A stretch of DNA of 64,000 nucleotides from Polycladomyces zharkentensis (GTDB lineage: Bacteria; Bacillota; Bacilli; Thermoactinomycetales; JIR-001). Location of the stretch: contig NZ_JAFHAP010000009.1 in the NCBI RefSeq assembly GCF_016938855.1, positions 62,001 to 126,000 of the forward strand. Reading direction: 5' to 3'. Under the pieces are notes generated by a model. The model did not search any database, was not told where the DNA came from, and saw nothing but the letters and a program-made list of their open reading frames with translations. Position numbers and translations under genes: made by a program. Positions 51,925-60,177 of this stretch are shown here, piece after piece. Numbering within the stretch: the stretch's first letter is position 1; each line of letters opens with the position of its first letter.

Positions 51925-52816
51925 TCACAAGGAACTCTTTAATCTCTTCAAAGCCCAGAGATAATGATCCTTGGTGATACCGGGGGCGAACTCTTCCGGT
52001 AACTCTTCGAGATCAGGGATCGGAGCGCCTTCCGGTGTCCCGACCACCACCCGGAGCGGCTCACCTGTTTCCGGGTTCTTTCCTTTCCAAATCTTGTCGA
52101 TATCCTTGTAATCCTTGTCGCTCCAAGTGTAAAGGACGTTGTTCAATCCCCGCGCGATGTACTTTTTGGCGTAATCAAATTTGGTATTGTCAAGACTCGG
52201 AATGGGAAGCATACGGGAGACGTCGACTCCGGTCAGGGATTCCATCGCTTTGGCATATGCAAGGATATGCGTTCCTCCTCGCACCAGCAGATAGCCGATC
52301 ATTTCCCTCGCCACGGGAGCGTCAGTCATTTCGTATACACGCATTTTATGGGTGCGGGCACCGAGTTTCCAGGAAGAAATTGTGGAGCAGATCTTGTATC
52401 AGATTGCCGCTGTTGAACACGTAGCTCCCATTCCACGGATTTCCCGTCGAATCGGCGGGAAATGCCGTCTGAGCGGTCACAATAAAATAATGCGAATTAC
52501 GCGCGTCCAAACCGTTACGCAGTGGGGTGGTATCCGGATCTCCCGGATTGGTGATACCGGTGGACAACAGATTGATGGTTGTGCTCACCAGTTCCACATG
52601 TCCGAATTCCTCCGCAGTGATACTGGTCACCAGATCATAATAGGGTTTCAACTTCCTTTTGCCACGAAAGTTGAACGATTGAAACATATAATTGTTCAGC
52701 GTAGACATTTCTCCGAACCGACCGCCGAGCAACTCCTGGACGGCGGCGGCCGCGTTGGCGTCCCCGTGTTCGGGAACGGGCAATTCGATGGCAAGCCGAT
52801 TGATCCGCTTGAACAT
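51925..52816 (-). pseudogene. manganese catalase, split by a one-base frameshift
   Basis: This is a non-haem dimanganese catalase of about 296 codons, whose glutamate/histidine ligands lie in helices such as TAEEFGHVELVSTTINLLST and RGGTHILAYAKAMESL. The first 156 codons (52816-52346) end in FFLETRCPHP-stop. The second part (52344-51925) starts MRVYEMTDAPVAREMIGYLL. Deleting one base from the TTT at 52367-52369 restores the family sequence FFLELGARTHKMRVYEMTD. Both halves are otherwise well kept, so the break is recent or a sequence error. The start follows GAGGGGAAATC. Confidence 0.9.
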
Positions 52817-52872
52817 GATTTCCCCTCAGTTCCCGTACAAAAGATTTAGACGTTCCCTTGAAAGGTGAAGGA

Positions 52873-53097
52873 TCAGTCTTCATTCCCGCGAGAAGAAGAT
52901 TGGTGTGCCCGGCGCCTTTTCCCGTCAGGGGTGGGTACGACCCAGATGATTTGCTGGGTACGGATCAAAAACGGACTGCCGCCGGAATCAACCACAATAT
53001 GATCCGGCAGGACCGAATACAATCTCCCCCTGACGCTGCCTCTGGCCGTTTCCACTGTAATCCATCTGCCGATCATGGAATGCATTGCTTGATACAC
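52873..53097 (-). CDS. YuzF-like DUF2642 protein, start possibly frameshifted
   Basis: The frame encodes RGSVRGRLYSVLPDHIVVDS and FLIRTQQIIWVVP, the compact SH3-like pattern of small Bacillus YuzF/DUF2642 proteins. The listed GTG start has no ribosome site. An excellent one (AAAGGAGGGGACTCGG before the ATG at 53140) is out of frame by one base. Removing one of the three Gs at 53124-53126 would fuse them into MDTGYLYDEPFAPYVYQAMH. The true gene is therefore probably 53140-52873 with an insertion. Spore-coat-related functions have been proposed for relatives; I cannot confirm one here. Confidence 0.68.
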   Translation of the reverse strand: MYQAMHSMIGRWITVETARGSVRGRLYSVLPDHIVVDSGGSPFLIRTQQIIWVVPTPDGKRRRAHQSSSRGNED

Positions 53098-53140
53098 ATA
53101 AGGAGCAAACGGCTCATCGTATAGGGTAACCGGTATCCAT

Positions 53141-53458
53141 CCGAGTCCCCTCCTTTATGGATCGCATGCGGTACACGGAGATGGTGGGAGCAACGAACCC
53201 AAAACTGTTCAGGTTTTTGTTCGCTTACTCCTTATCTCCCATCATATGTTGGGAGTTTTCCGGTCAGAAATTGTCCTATGTTGACGTGAATGTTTCATTC
53301 CTTCAAGTGAAGACGGATAAAAGAAAAGAGGAAATTTCAGCAGATCGAACATGATCTCAACCGGATCTGAAGCATGAAAGCATCACGATGGCAGGAGTCT
53401 AGGTGGAAGAGGTTCCGGAACCGGTCATTTGGTTGTTGTTAAGAGTTGGGTGGTCACA
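53141..53458. other. intergenic, no feature recognised
   Basis: One plus-strand frame of 65 codons (53157-53354) has no ribosome site and no recognisable content. I see no RNA motif or repeat. Confidence 0.4.
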
Positions 53459-53490
53459 AAAAAAGACGGCCCGGAAAGAGCCGTCTTTTT
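53459..53490. terminator. bidirectional terminator
   Basis: AAAAAAAGACGGC pairs with GCCGTCTTTTT around CCGGAAAGA. It has T tracts in both directions. Confidence 0.75.
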
Positions 53491-53610
53491 ACCGGTTGCA
53501 TGTTTCACAGGTTGGTTTCCTTCTTGGAATTCCCACGATTTCAGCAGGGGATGCGCTTCCTCCTAACCACACGTGTGGTAGCGATTTATACCGTAGATTG
53601 GCCGTGACAT

Positions 53611-53919
53611 CTACAGCCTTACCTCTCCCCTTCGTTGATGCAACTCCTGTATGATCAGAGGATATTCTTTATCAAGTTTATAAAACAGCAACAGAACAAA
53701 TTGAATCACTCCTATGGCCAGCGGGATATAAATGAATAGGGCTTTAATGGCGAGTAGAGCTGAATCTGTTTGCGTAGCACTTCCTCCGACATATCCTCCC
53801 AAGGCCAAGATCCAACCGATGAGTGCCGAACCCAAACCGGTACCTACCTTTGTTCCGAAGCTTCCTGCACTGTAAACCAATCCTTCGGTTCTGACCCCCG
53901 ATTTCCATTCTCCATATTA
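53611..53919 (-). pseudogene. C-terminal fragment of a GPH-family sugar symporter
   Basis: The sequence reads YGEWKSGVRTEGLVYSAGSF, then GTKVGTGLGSALIGWILALG and a last membrane segment LFIYIPLAIGVIQFVLLLFY, the final third of a glycoside-pentoside-hexuronide:cation symporter. A stop codon immediately precedes TATGGA, and nothing of the first two thirds is found. The break point near 53920 adjoins a truncated AraC gene in the other direction. Confidence 0.85.
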
Positions 53920-53929
53920 ACAGAGATAA

Positions 53930-54352
53930 AAGAAATAACTAACATCATGACAGAGGCTTTTTGTGATTTTGCCGATAGGGTACGAAAAATACTCAAGAGA
54001 AATAACGATATGCAAAAACTTCATTTTTAACAATATATATGAAAAAATAACAATTCCACAGCTTGCTAAATTAGTGGACCTGAGACCGGGTTATTTGTCC
54101 CAATTGTTTAAAAAAGAAGTTGGTATCCCCCTGAGTAAATATATACAACGTGAAAAAATCGAAGAAGCGAAGAAATTACTGATTCTAACTGATTACTCCT
54201 TGGCAGATATTTGCTCGCGCCTAAATTTTAACGACCAAAGCTACTTTACCAAGGTATTTAAAAAGTTTACAGGCGTCACTCCAAAACAGTATAGGGATAA
54301 TCATCAACCATCGACATGCATTTACCCCGAGAAACGGGAGAATGTTTCCTGA
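53930..54352 (+). pseudogene. truncated AraC-family regulator with frameshift
   Basis: Only the C-terminal part is present. One frame reads EIKEITNIMTEAFCDFADRV then RK. After the run AAAAA at 53985-53989 the sense continues one base out in another frame: YSREITICKNFIFNNIYEKI, then the double HTH with ITIPQLAKLVDLRPGYLSQL and LADICSRLNFNDQSYFTKVF and the closing FTGVTPKQYR. The sensor domain is missing. The DNA is AT-rich compared with its surroundings. It was probably the regulator of the adjoining sugar symporter. Confidence 0.82.
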
Positions 54353-54640
54353 ACGATTTCATTTCCAGGATTTCAAAGGAGTAAATAGACTTGCCTTACA
54401 AATTATCCTGAGTGGTGGGTGTGCCGGATCACCAAGCGGCAGGCAGATCCCTCTCAAAAGGGAGGAGACGTTGACGGCGATGTTTGCAGAGCCGGTTTCA
54501 AGTAGAAAGATTGCAGTATGATGATGAAAATAACCATTCCCATTACAACGGGTGAAAACGGAAAACAGGCTTGATTTGGGACCGGCGGAACAAAAACGGG
54601 GGAATCGACTTCACATTCGGTCAATGAAAAAAACTCCGAG
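54353..54640. other. intergenic, nothing recognised
   Basis: This region lies between the AraC relic and the riboswitch promoter. I see no supported gene, repeat or terminator. Confidence 0.35.
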
Positions 54641-54669
54641 TTGCGAATCTCTTTTTCCTTCGATACAAT
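54641..54669 (+). promoter_or_regulatory. promoter of the B12-regulated operon
   Basis: TTGCGA (54641-54646), 17 bp, then TACAAT (54664-54669), about 40 bp before the riboswitch. Confidence 0.75.
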
Positions 54670-54710
54670 AAATAGAGATTTTGATGGTGATGTTTGACAA
54701 TCGTATATCA

Positions 54711-54880
54711 AAAGGGAAAAGGTGGAGTGGTTCGCCCACTCCCGAAGAGGGAAGCCGGTGAAAATCCGGCGCGGTCCCGCCACTGTGAATGGGGAGCGAT
54801 ACCGCGGTCACTGTCGTCAGTGTGACGATGGGAAGGCCCGGTATGGGTGCGCGATGATCCATGAGCCAGGAGACCTGCCT
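54711..54880 (+). ncRNA. cobalamin riboswitch
   Basis: The conserved core GGGAAGCCGGTGAAAATCCG followed by GCGCGGTCCCGCCACTGTGA (54750-54788) and the closing box GCCAGGAGACCTGCC (54865-54879) are the signature of the adenosylcobalamin-type riboswitch. A variable hairpin lies between them. It is followed by a leader of about 160 nt and a terminator before the first gene, so adenosylcobalamin or a related form should turn the operon off by transcription termination. Confidence 0.95.
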
Positions 54881-55044
54881 TTTCCAACAACACCGTTGAC
54901 CTACGAGGATAGGGAGGTGTTTAGATCGGGCTGGACGATTGTCCGCTGGATGAGCGCAGCCCGCCTGGGGATTCGTGTACCTTTTTCAGGCCCTCAGACG
55001 GGAGTCGCTGCATTCGGTCGGGTTGAGGCACAACTGCGCGATTT

Positions 55045-55077
55045 AAGCACTTCCATTTGGAGGTGCTTTTATTTTTT
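55045..55077 (+). terminator. riboswitch-controlled terminator
   Basis: AAGCACTTCC pairs with GGAGGTGCTT and is followed by TTATTTTTT, 18 bp before the first gene's start codon. Confidence 0.8.
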
Positions 55078-55094
55078 GGCAGGGGAGGTTCTTT

Positions 55095-55625
55095 ATGTTT
55101 CGCAGTGTGATAGGAGCATGCTTGCTGGGGGTGTGTTGTTGGTGGGGGGTGTCCACGGCGTGGGCCCACGGTGATGAGAATCACGGGGCACAGCATCCGG
55201 CTCAGGAGCGTGTGGTACCGTTGGAAAAAGCCGTTCCGGACCAGCATCCGGCACAGGTTGTACTGGACGCCGGTGAATGGCCGGACGGTACATCGGTTCG
55301 GGTGAAGATGTTCGCCCCGGCTTCGGGTGTACTGTCCACCGATTTTCCCCGGGTGGAAGGGACACCTTTGCTGGACAGCACGATGGCGGTCAATGCGGGG
55401 AAGGTGCGGTTCACGTATCTGTTTCCGATTCGGGGAACGTACCACATCATGTTGGAACGGACGGATGGGGGCAAAAGTGTCCCGAAACCGGTGACACTGA
55501 CCATCCCGGAAAATCCGCAGGAAGTGCGCAATCTGTTTTTGTTGCTCGCCGGACTGTTCGGATTGGGCGGTTTGTCCGGATATATCTTGACGCGTTGGAG
55601 GGTTCGAAGCCATGCAGAAACGTAA
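55095..55625 (+). CDS. membrane-anchored extracytoplasmic protein of the cobalt/B12 operon
   Basis: This 176-residue protein has a signal peptide (cleavage near TAWA) and then a His-rich start to the mature part (HGDENHGAQHP). It has an Ig-like beta domain and a C-terminal membrane anchor (LFLLLAGLFGLGGLSGYILT). Being the first gene after the cobalamin riboswitch and having histidines at the mature N-terminus, it could bind cobalt or another metal outside the cell. This function is inferred; I do not recognise the family. The ATG follows GGGGAGG. The gene overlaps the next by 14 bases. Confidence 0.8.
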   Translation: MFRSVIGACLLGVCCWWGVSTAWAHGDENHGAQHPAQERVVPLEKAVPDQHPAQVVLDAGEWPDGTSVRVKMFAPASGVLSTDFPRVEGTPLLDSTMAVNAGKVRFTYLFPIRGTYHIMLERTDGGKSVPKPVTLTIPENPQEVRNLFLLLAGLFGLGGLSGYILTRWRVRSHAET

Positions 55626-56268
55626 GCGCGATTTGCTAACCGCCGGTTCTGTCGTCTCTTGCGGGCGTTCTCCCATTGATGAAATCGGGGTGGGTGGCGG
55701 GCGATCCCGATGGAACAAACGTCAAAGGGGATTGGGTTCTCTCCTGCCGGTCTGGGTCGGGCTATGCCTGATGATGCTGTTGATCCCCCATACTTCTGTA
55801 CTGGCAGCCCCTTCTACGGGTTGGTCCGAACTGCGGTTGGACAAGCGGGCGGAAGTGGGACATCTGGCACATTACCAAGGAAAATTGGCGGGAGTAACTC
55901 CCGCTCATCCGGCGGAGATAGAGTTGGTTGCCCGCAATCAGGAGCATGGGAATACGGTGTTCCGTAGCCGCGTGCAGATAAAGGACGGACATTTTCGATT
56001 TGCCGTTCAATTTTTTGACGGTGCGCCCCATCAAGTGTTACTCCTCGCTTACCGGCCGGGGGAAGCGAAGCCGTTTGCAACTCAACAGGTACAAGTGGAT
56101 GTGGAGACATTGCCGCCACCGCGATCGGCACAGGCAAAGGCTTTCACGTTGCTGTTGGGGATAACGGCTGTGGGCATGATGATCGGTTCGGGATTGGCTT
56201 TTTGGCGGGAAAGACGAACACAAAACCGGCAGAATCACGAAACAAATGAGGTTGCTGCCGGGCTGTGA
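55612..56268 (+). CDS. second membrane-anchored extracytoplasmic protein
   Basis: This 218-residue protein has a long basic N-terminal region, a hydrophobic signal segment (residues ~45-65), then a beta domain (LRLDKRAEVGHLAHYQGKLA, VQIKDGHFRFAVQFF). It ends with a C-terminal membrane segment (FTLLLGITAVGMMIGSGLAF) and a basic tail. The layout parallels the upstream protein: signal, beta domain, anchor. A shorter signal peptide may start from a downstream codon. It is co-translated with the upstream gene. The function is unknown; a role in metal uptake is suggested by the operon. Confidence 0.75.
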   Translation: MQKRKRDLLTAGSVVSCGRSPIDEIGVGGGRSRWNKRQRGLGSLLPVWVGLCLMMLLIPHTSVLAAPSTGWSELRLDKRAEVGHLAHYQGKLAGVTPAHPAEIELVARNQEHGNTVFRSRVQIKDGHFRFAVQFFDGAPHQVLLLAYRPGEAKPFATQQVQVDVETLPPPRSAQAKAFTLLLGITAVGMMIGSGLAFWRERRTQNRQNHETNEVAAGL

Positions 56269-56456
56269 GGTTCGCGATTGCTGCAGCCGCGCAATCTCAG
56301 GGTATGTTCCACCAAAGGAACTCCGTTTGTAAACGAACATTCCCGCTAGCGGCATTTGAGCAAGCGAAACCGGAGCGAGCGGGAAAACGGTGCATCCGGA
56401 GCTGCCGGCAGTTCAAGGGCCTTTTCAGCAGTCTCAACCCAAAAGGAGGAGTAAGT

Positions 56457-56651
56457 ATGGCGTATCAAGTGGGTCATGAGCGACAACATCGTCGGATATT
56501 CCGTTGGCTGTGGTCGTTGCCTTTTCAGATGGTGGCGGTGTTGGTGATGGTGGGCGTGGTGCTGTACACCTTGTTGTTTTCCGGGTATCCGCCCATCCAT
56601 GATGCCACACACGAATTCCGGCACGCGCTGATGTTGATTCCCTGTCACTGA
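56457..56651 (+). CDS. cbtB: CbtB-like cobalt transport protein
   Basis: This 64-residue protein has one membrane helix (FQMVAVLVMVGVVLYTLLFS) and a His-rich C-terminus IHDATHEFRHALMLIPCH. This is the CbtB pattern: a single span followed by HD..HE.RH and a final PCH that can bind cobalt. CbtB proteins are found under B12 riboswitches and are predicted cobalt transporters with CbtA, which is absent here. The ATG follows AAAAGGAGGAGTAAGT. A gap of about 190 bp before it holds no other gene. Confidence 0.82.
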   Translation: MAYQVGHERQHRRIFRWLWSLPFQMVAVLVMVGVVLYTLLFSGYPPIHDATHEFRHALMLIPCH

Positions 56652-56659
56652 GGGAGGCC

Positions 56660-57181
56660 ATGATGGCGGGCAGATGGTTGTTGCGTCATTGGGAAAGATG
56701 GTTGTGTACGCTGGCGGACCGGTGGGATTACCGTGGACTGAAATGGGGATTGTTGGCGGTACGCTTGTTGTTGGACAGAGAGCCGGGCAGGGGGGGCGAT
56801 GTGTTGGCGGCGTGGTCGACACACCCCCATTGGGTGCTTCGCCATCTGGCCGGAAGGGAATTGTACGGTTGTTGGCCGTATCGGGAGGAAGAAACCGCTC
56901 AGTTGCTCTGTCAGTTGGCACAGGATCCAAACTTTCGCGTGCGAGAAGGGGCCGCCTTCTCGGTTGCCAAGTTGTTGGCACAGGGTGGGGAGCGGGAATG
57001 GGCCCGGTTTTCCGGATGGGTGACATCTCCCGTTCCCGAAGTGCGCCAAACGGCGGCGATGGCCTTCATTCCTCTGTTGCGCGATGGCCGATCAGGCCTG
57101 CCGATCAGGGAAGCCGCCGAACAATTGCGGTCGGACCCGAGCGAACGGGTGCGGACGGTTACCCGTTTCTGGCCGGTATGA
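56660..57181 (+). CDS. HEAT-like repeat protein of the cobalt/B12 operon
   Basis: This 173-residue protein is almost wholly helical, with repeated pairs resembling HEAT repeats (THPHWVLRHLAGRELYGCW, DPNFRVREGAAFSVAKLLAQ, SPVPEVRQTAAMAFIPLLRD, SDPSERVRTVTRFW). It has no signal peptide. Such repeats act as protein-binding scaffolds. It sits nine bases after the CbtB-like gene and 24 before the AAA ATPase gene, so it may bridge these partners. I do not recognise a named family. Confidence 0.78.
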   Translation: MMAGRWLLRHWERWLCTLADRWDYRGLKWGLLAVRLLLDREPGRGGDVLAAWSTHPHWVLRHLAGRELYGCWPYREEETAQLLCQLAQDPNFRVREGAAFSVAKLLAQGGEREWARFSGWVTSPVPEVRQTAAMAFIPLLRDGRSGLPIREAAEQLRSDPSERVRTVTRFWPV

Positions 57182-57205
57182 TGTCGGGAGGAAAGGAGGG
57201 AATCC

Positions 57206-58522
57206 GTGGTACAAGAGAAGAGCTTAACCGGGAAATGGGACGAGGTGTGGCCGGACTGGGAAACAACCGCCGACATTCCCGTTCCCCAATCGCTCATGGA
57301 TCAGGTGATCGGTCAGGATCACGCGGTGGAGTGGGTGCGAAGGGCGGCGAGACAACGCCGTTCGGTGTTACTGGTGGGCGAGCCGGGAACCGGCAAAAGC
57401 ATGTTGGCCCGGGCAATGGCCGATACGATGATGCCGTCGGAAAAAAGGGATGTACTGGTTAGCGCCAATCCTCGCGAATATAACCAGCCACTGGTGCGGA
57501 TTGTACCTGCGGGAGAGGGGAGAAAAGAAGTGGACCGGTGGCGGATGAAAGTCCGCAATCGGTTGAAAGCCGTCCGGTTTTTGATGGTGATGTTGGTCAT
57601 GACGACGATGACGGTTTCACTGTTTTACGCCTGGACGCGACAGGAGTGGTGGTTGTTGGCGATCGGCCCGGTGTTGGCTTATTCTCTCATTCACTTGTCC
57701 CGACGGCGACGGTGGAGGGAAGAGCTGATGCTGATGCCCCGCTTGTTGATTGACCGCTCGGAGGAAACGGGGGTTCCGTTCGTCGATGCCACCGGGTTAC
57801 ATGCGGGCGGTTTGTTGGGAGATGTTCGGCATGATCCTTATCAGTCGGGTGGTTTGGAGACCCCGCCCCACGCTTTGGTGGAACCGGGGGCGATTCACCG
57901 GGCGGACGGCGGCATTTTGTTCATCGACGAGATTTCCACGTTGGACATGGAAACACAACAGCGACTCCTCACCGCTTTTCAGGAAAAAGAGCTGGCCATC
58001 ACGGGACGGCATGCAGGTTCCAGCGGCAGCATGATTCATACAAGGCCCGTTCCGTGCGATTTTCTCCTCGTGATGGCAGGCAATCCGCCCGATCTGGACA
58101 GATTGCATCCGGCATTGCGCTCCCGGATTCGGGGTTACGGTTATGAGATTCACATGAACAACTCGATGCCGGATACGCCTGCCAACCGGTTCCGATTGGC
58201 CCGTTTTATCGCGCAGGAAGTGCGGAAGGACGGTCGCATCCCCCATTTCACAAAGGGAGCGGTTGATGCCGTGATCGAACAGGCGAGAGTGTGGGCCGGC
58301 CAGCCGTCGGCATTGACGACCCGGTTTCGCGATTTGGGTGGATTGATTCGTGCGGCGGGTGATTTGGCAAAAGAAGCCGGAGCCGACCTGGTCATGCCTT
58401 CTCATGTGGAAAGAGCGGCGGTGTGGATTCGCCCGCTTTACCACCAACAGGGTTCACTGGTGCCGATGTGCTACGGCAAACAGGATGCTGAGCGGAAACA
58501 ACCATCCATTCCGTCCAGGTAG
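57206..58522 (+). CDS. LonB-like membrane AAA+ ATPase without a protease domain
   Basis: This 438-residue protein matches the ATPase half of archaeal-type membrane Lon (LonB). Walker A GEPGTGKS is at 58-65. Two membrane helices are inserted at about 124-142 and 147-164, between Walker A and B, as in LonB. Then come VDATGLHAGGLLGDVRHDPY, Walker B ILFIDE at 237-242, and HPALRSRIRGYGYE in the sensor region. The chain stops after the AAA lid; the Ser-Lys protease domain is absent. It also recalls the MoxR/ChlI class that drives metal chelatases. Its place in a B12 operon suggests a motor for cobalt uptake or insertion rather than proteolysis. The GTG follows AAAGGAGGGAATCC. Confidence 0.88.
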   Translation: MVQEKSLTGKWDEVWPDWETTADIPVPQSLMDQVIGQDHAVEWVRRAARQRRSVLLVGEPGTGKSMLARAMADTMMPSEKRDVLVSANPREYNQPLVRIVPAGEGRKEVDRWRMKVRNRLKAVRFLMVMLVMTTMTVSLFYAWTRQEWWLLAIGPVLAYSLIHLSRRRRWREELMLMPRLLIDRSEETGVPFVDATGLHAGGLLGDVRHDPYQSGGLETPPHALVEPGAIHRADGGILFIDEISTLDMETQQRLLTAFQEKELAITGRHAGSSGSMIHTRPVPCDFLLVMAGNPPDLDRLHPALRSRIRGYGYEIHMNNSMPDTPANRFRLARFIAQEVRKDGRIPHFTKGAVDAVIEQARVWAGQPSALTTRFRDLGGLIRAAGDLAKEAGADLVMPSHVERAAVWIRPLYHQQGSLVPMCYGKQDAERKQPSIPSR

Positions 58523-58533
58523 GAGGGAGAGGA

Positions 58534-60159
58534 ATGAACGAGCAAAACCGCGGTAAGTTGTACGTGGTGGGGTTCGGTCCCGGTCATTTTGATCACATGA
58601 CGCACCGGGCGCGGGAAGCGATCCGCGACAGTGATGTGATCGTCGGATACAACACCTATGTCGACATCATCCGGGATTTATTGGACAATCAGGAAATCGT
58701 GCAAACCGGCATGACGGAAGAGGTCAGTCGGGCGCAGACGGCGGTTGAGCTGGCCGAGAGCGGAAAAAAGGTGGCCGTGATTTCCAGCGGCGATGCAGGC
58801 GTGTACGGAATGGCCGGGCTGGTGTATGAGGTGTTGGTGGAAAAAGGATGGCGTCCGGGTGAAGGCGTGGAAGTGGAGGTGATCCCCGGGGTGTCAGCGA
58901 TCAACTCCTGCGCGGCGCTTCTGGGGTCGCCCGTGATGCACGATGCCTGTATGATCAGCCTGAGTGACCATCTCACCCCCTGGGAAATGATCGCCCGCCG
59001 GATTGAAGCGGCTGCGGCAGCCGATTTCGTTATCGCACTGTACAACCCCAAAAGCGGACGCCGTACCCGCCAGATCGTGGAAACCCAACGCATCCTGCTT
59101 CAGTATCGGTCACCGGACACACCCGTCGGCCTGGTGAAAAGCGCTTATCGGGAACGGCAACACGTGGTGATCACGACGCTGGGTGAGATGCTGGAACATG
59201 AGATCGGCATGTTGACAACAGTATTGATCGGCAACTCCACCACTTTTGTCCATCACGGATTGATGATCACACCGCGCGGTTACCAGCGCAAATATACACT
59301 AACCCAAAAGGAACAGGTTTTGAAGCTGCATGAACGTCTGCGGACGGAAGCTGAGCCGTGGTCTCTCAACGCGCAGACGGAGAAGCCGCATCCAACGGGC
59401 ACAAAAGAGACGAAAGAACCGGTCATATGGGCCGAGGAAGCGTTGGCGCTTCTTCAGGCCGCAGGCAAGGTTCCCGCCATCGGCACCGCTCCCGCTGCGG
59501 TGCCCCATGTCACCCCGATTTTGGAAGTGGCCATTTCTTCCGGTGTCGCAGAAAAAAAGTGGACGCCGAACCAAATGGCCGCACTGGCATCGCTGGCGGG
59601 AGACAAAGGAGAAATCACGTATACGCCGGATCATCAAATGATTCTGCGGATTCCGACCGATGATCCGGACTCGGTGGTCCGCCGCCTGACCGATGCGGGA
59701 TGGTCGGTTCACCCCGTCGGCGATGTGGTACAGGTCAAGGCATGCGATTTTTGCGATGGCGACAAAGGCGAGTCGATTCCGCACGCCGAGGAGTTGAACC
59801 GCCGGTTGGGAGGGATGAACGTCCCCAAAGAATTGAAAATCGGCTTCAACGGCTGTGCGATGGCCTGTTACGGTGCAGTGACGGAAGATATCGGGATCGT
59901 CTACCGACGCGGCACGTACGATTTGTTTCTGGGCGGCAAAAAGATCGGTCGCAATGCCCATCCCGCCCAGCGGGTGGCGGAAGGCCTCACGCCGGAAGAG
60001 ATGCTGGCGGCGGTGGAAAACGTTGTGCGGGAATATGCGGAAAAAGGGCACCCCAACGAGCGGTTCCACAAGTTTTTCAAACGTGTCCAAGAGGTGAGCG
60101 GGTTCCGGTATCGGGAACAACCCCAGCCGGTAACGGTGGATATCGTCTGCGGGGACTGA
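58534..60159 (+). CDS. cbiH: precorrin/cobalt-factor III C17-methyltransferase with Fe-S domain (CbiH60 type)
   Basis: The 541-residue protein starts with a SAM-dependent methyltransferase of the CobJ/CbiH family (VVGFGPGHFDHMTHRAREAI, SSGDAGVYGMAG, VIPGVSAINSCAALLGSP, ALYNPKSGRRT), about residues 8-250. It makes the ring-contraction step of corrin synthesis. The C-terminal part (from about 330) is a nitrite/sulfite-reductase-like domain with cysteines in CDFCDG and GFNGCAMACYG for a [4Fe-4S] cluster. The same fusion is known as CbiH60 in B. megaterium. Confidence 0.94.
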   Translation: MNEQNRGKLYVVGFGPGHFDHMTHRAREAIRDSDVIVGYNTYVDIIRDLLDNQEIVQTGMTEEVSRAQTAVELAESGKKVAVISSGDAGVYGMAGLVYEVLVEKGWRPGEGVEVEVIPGVSAINSCAALLGSPVMHDACMISLSDHLTPWEMIARRIEAAAAADFVIALYNPKSGRRTRQIVETQRILLQYRSPDTPVGLVKSAYRERQHVVITTLGEMLEHEIGMLTTVLIGNSTTFVHHGLMITPRGYQRKYTLTQKEQVLKLHERLRTEAEPWSLNAQTEKPHPTGTKETKEPVIWAEEALALLQAAGKVPAIGTAPAAVPHVTPILEVAISSGVAEKKWTPNQMAALASLAGDKGEITYTPDHQMILRIPTDDPDSVVRRLTDAGWSVHPVGDVVQVKACDFCDGDKGESIPHAEELNRRLGGMNVPKELKIGFNGCAMACYGAVTEDIGIVYRRGTYDLFLGGKKIGRNAHPAQRVAEGLTPEEMLAAVENVVREYAEKGHPNERFHKFFKRVQEVSGFRYREQPQPVTVDIVCGD

Positions 60160-60177
60160 AGCAAGGAGGAAAAACCG

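Noticed and set aside
52340-52375. Programmed frameshifting in the manganese catalase gene
   Set aside because: There is no slippery heptamer and no obvious downstream structure; manganese catalases are not known to use recoding. A one-base indel is simpler.
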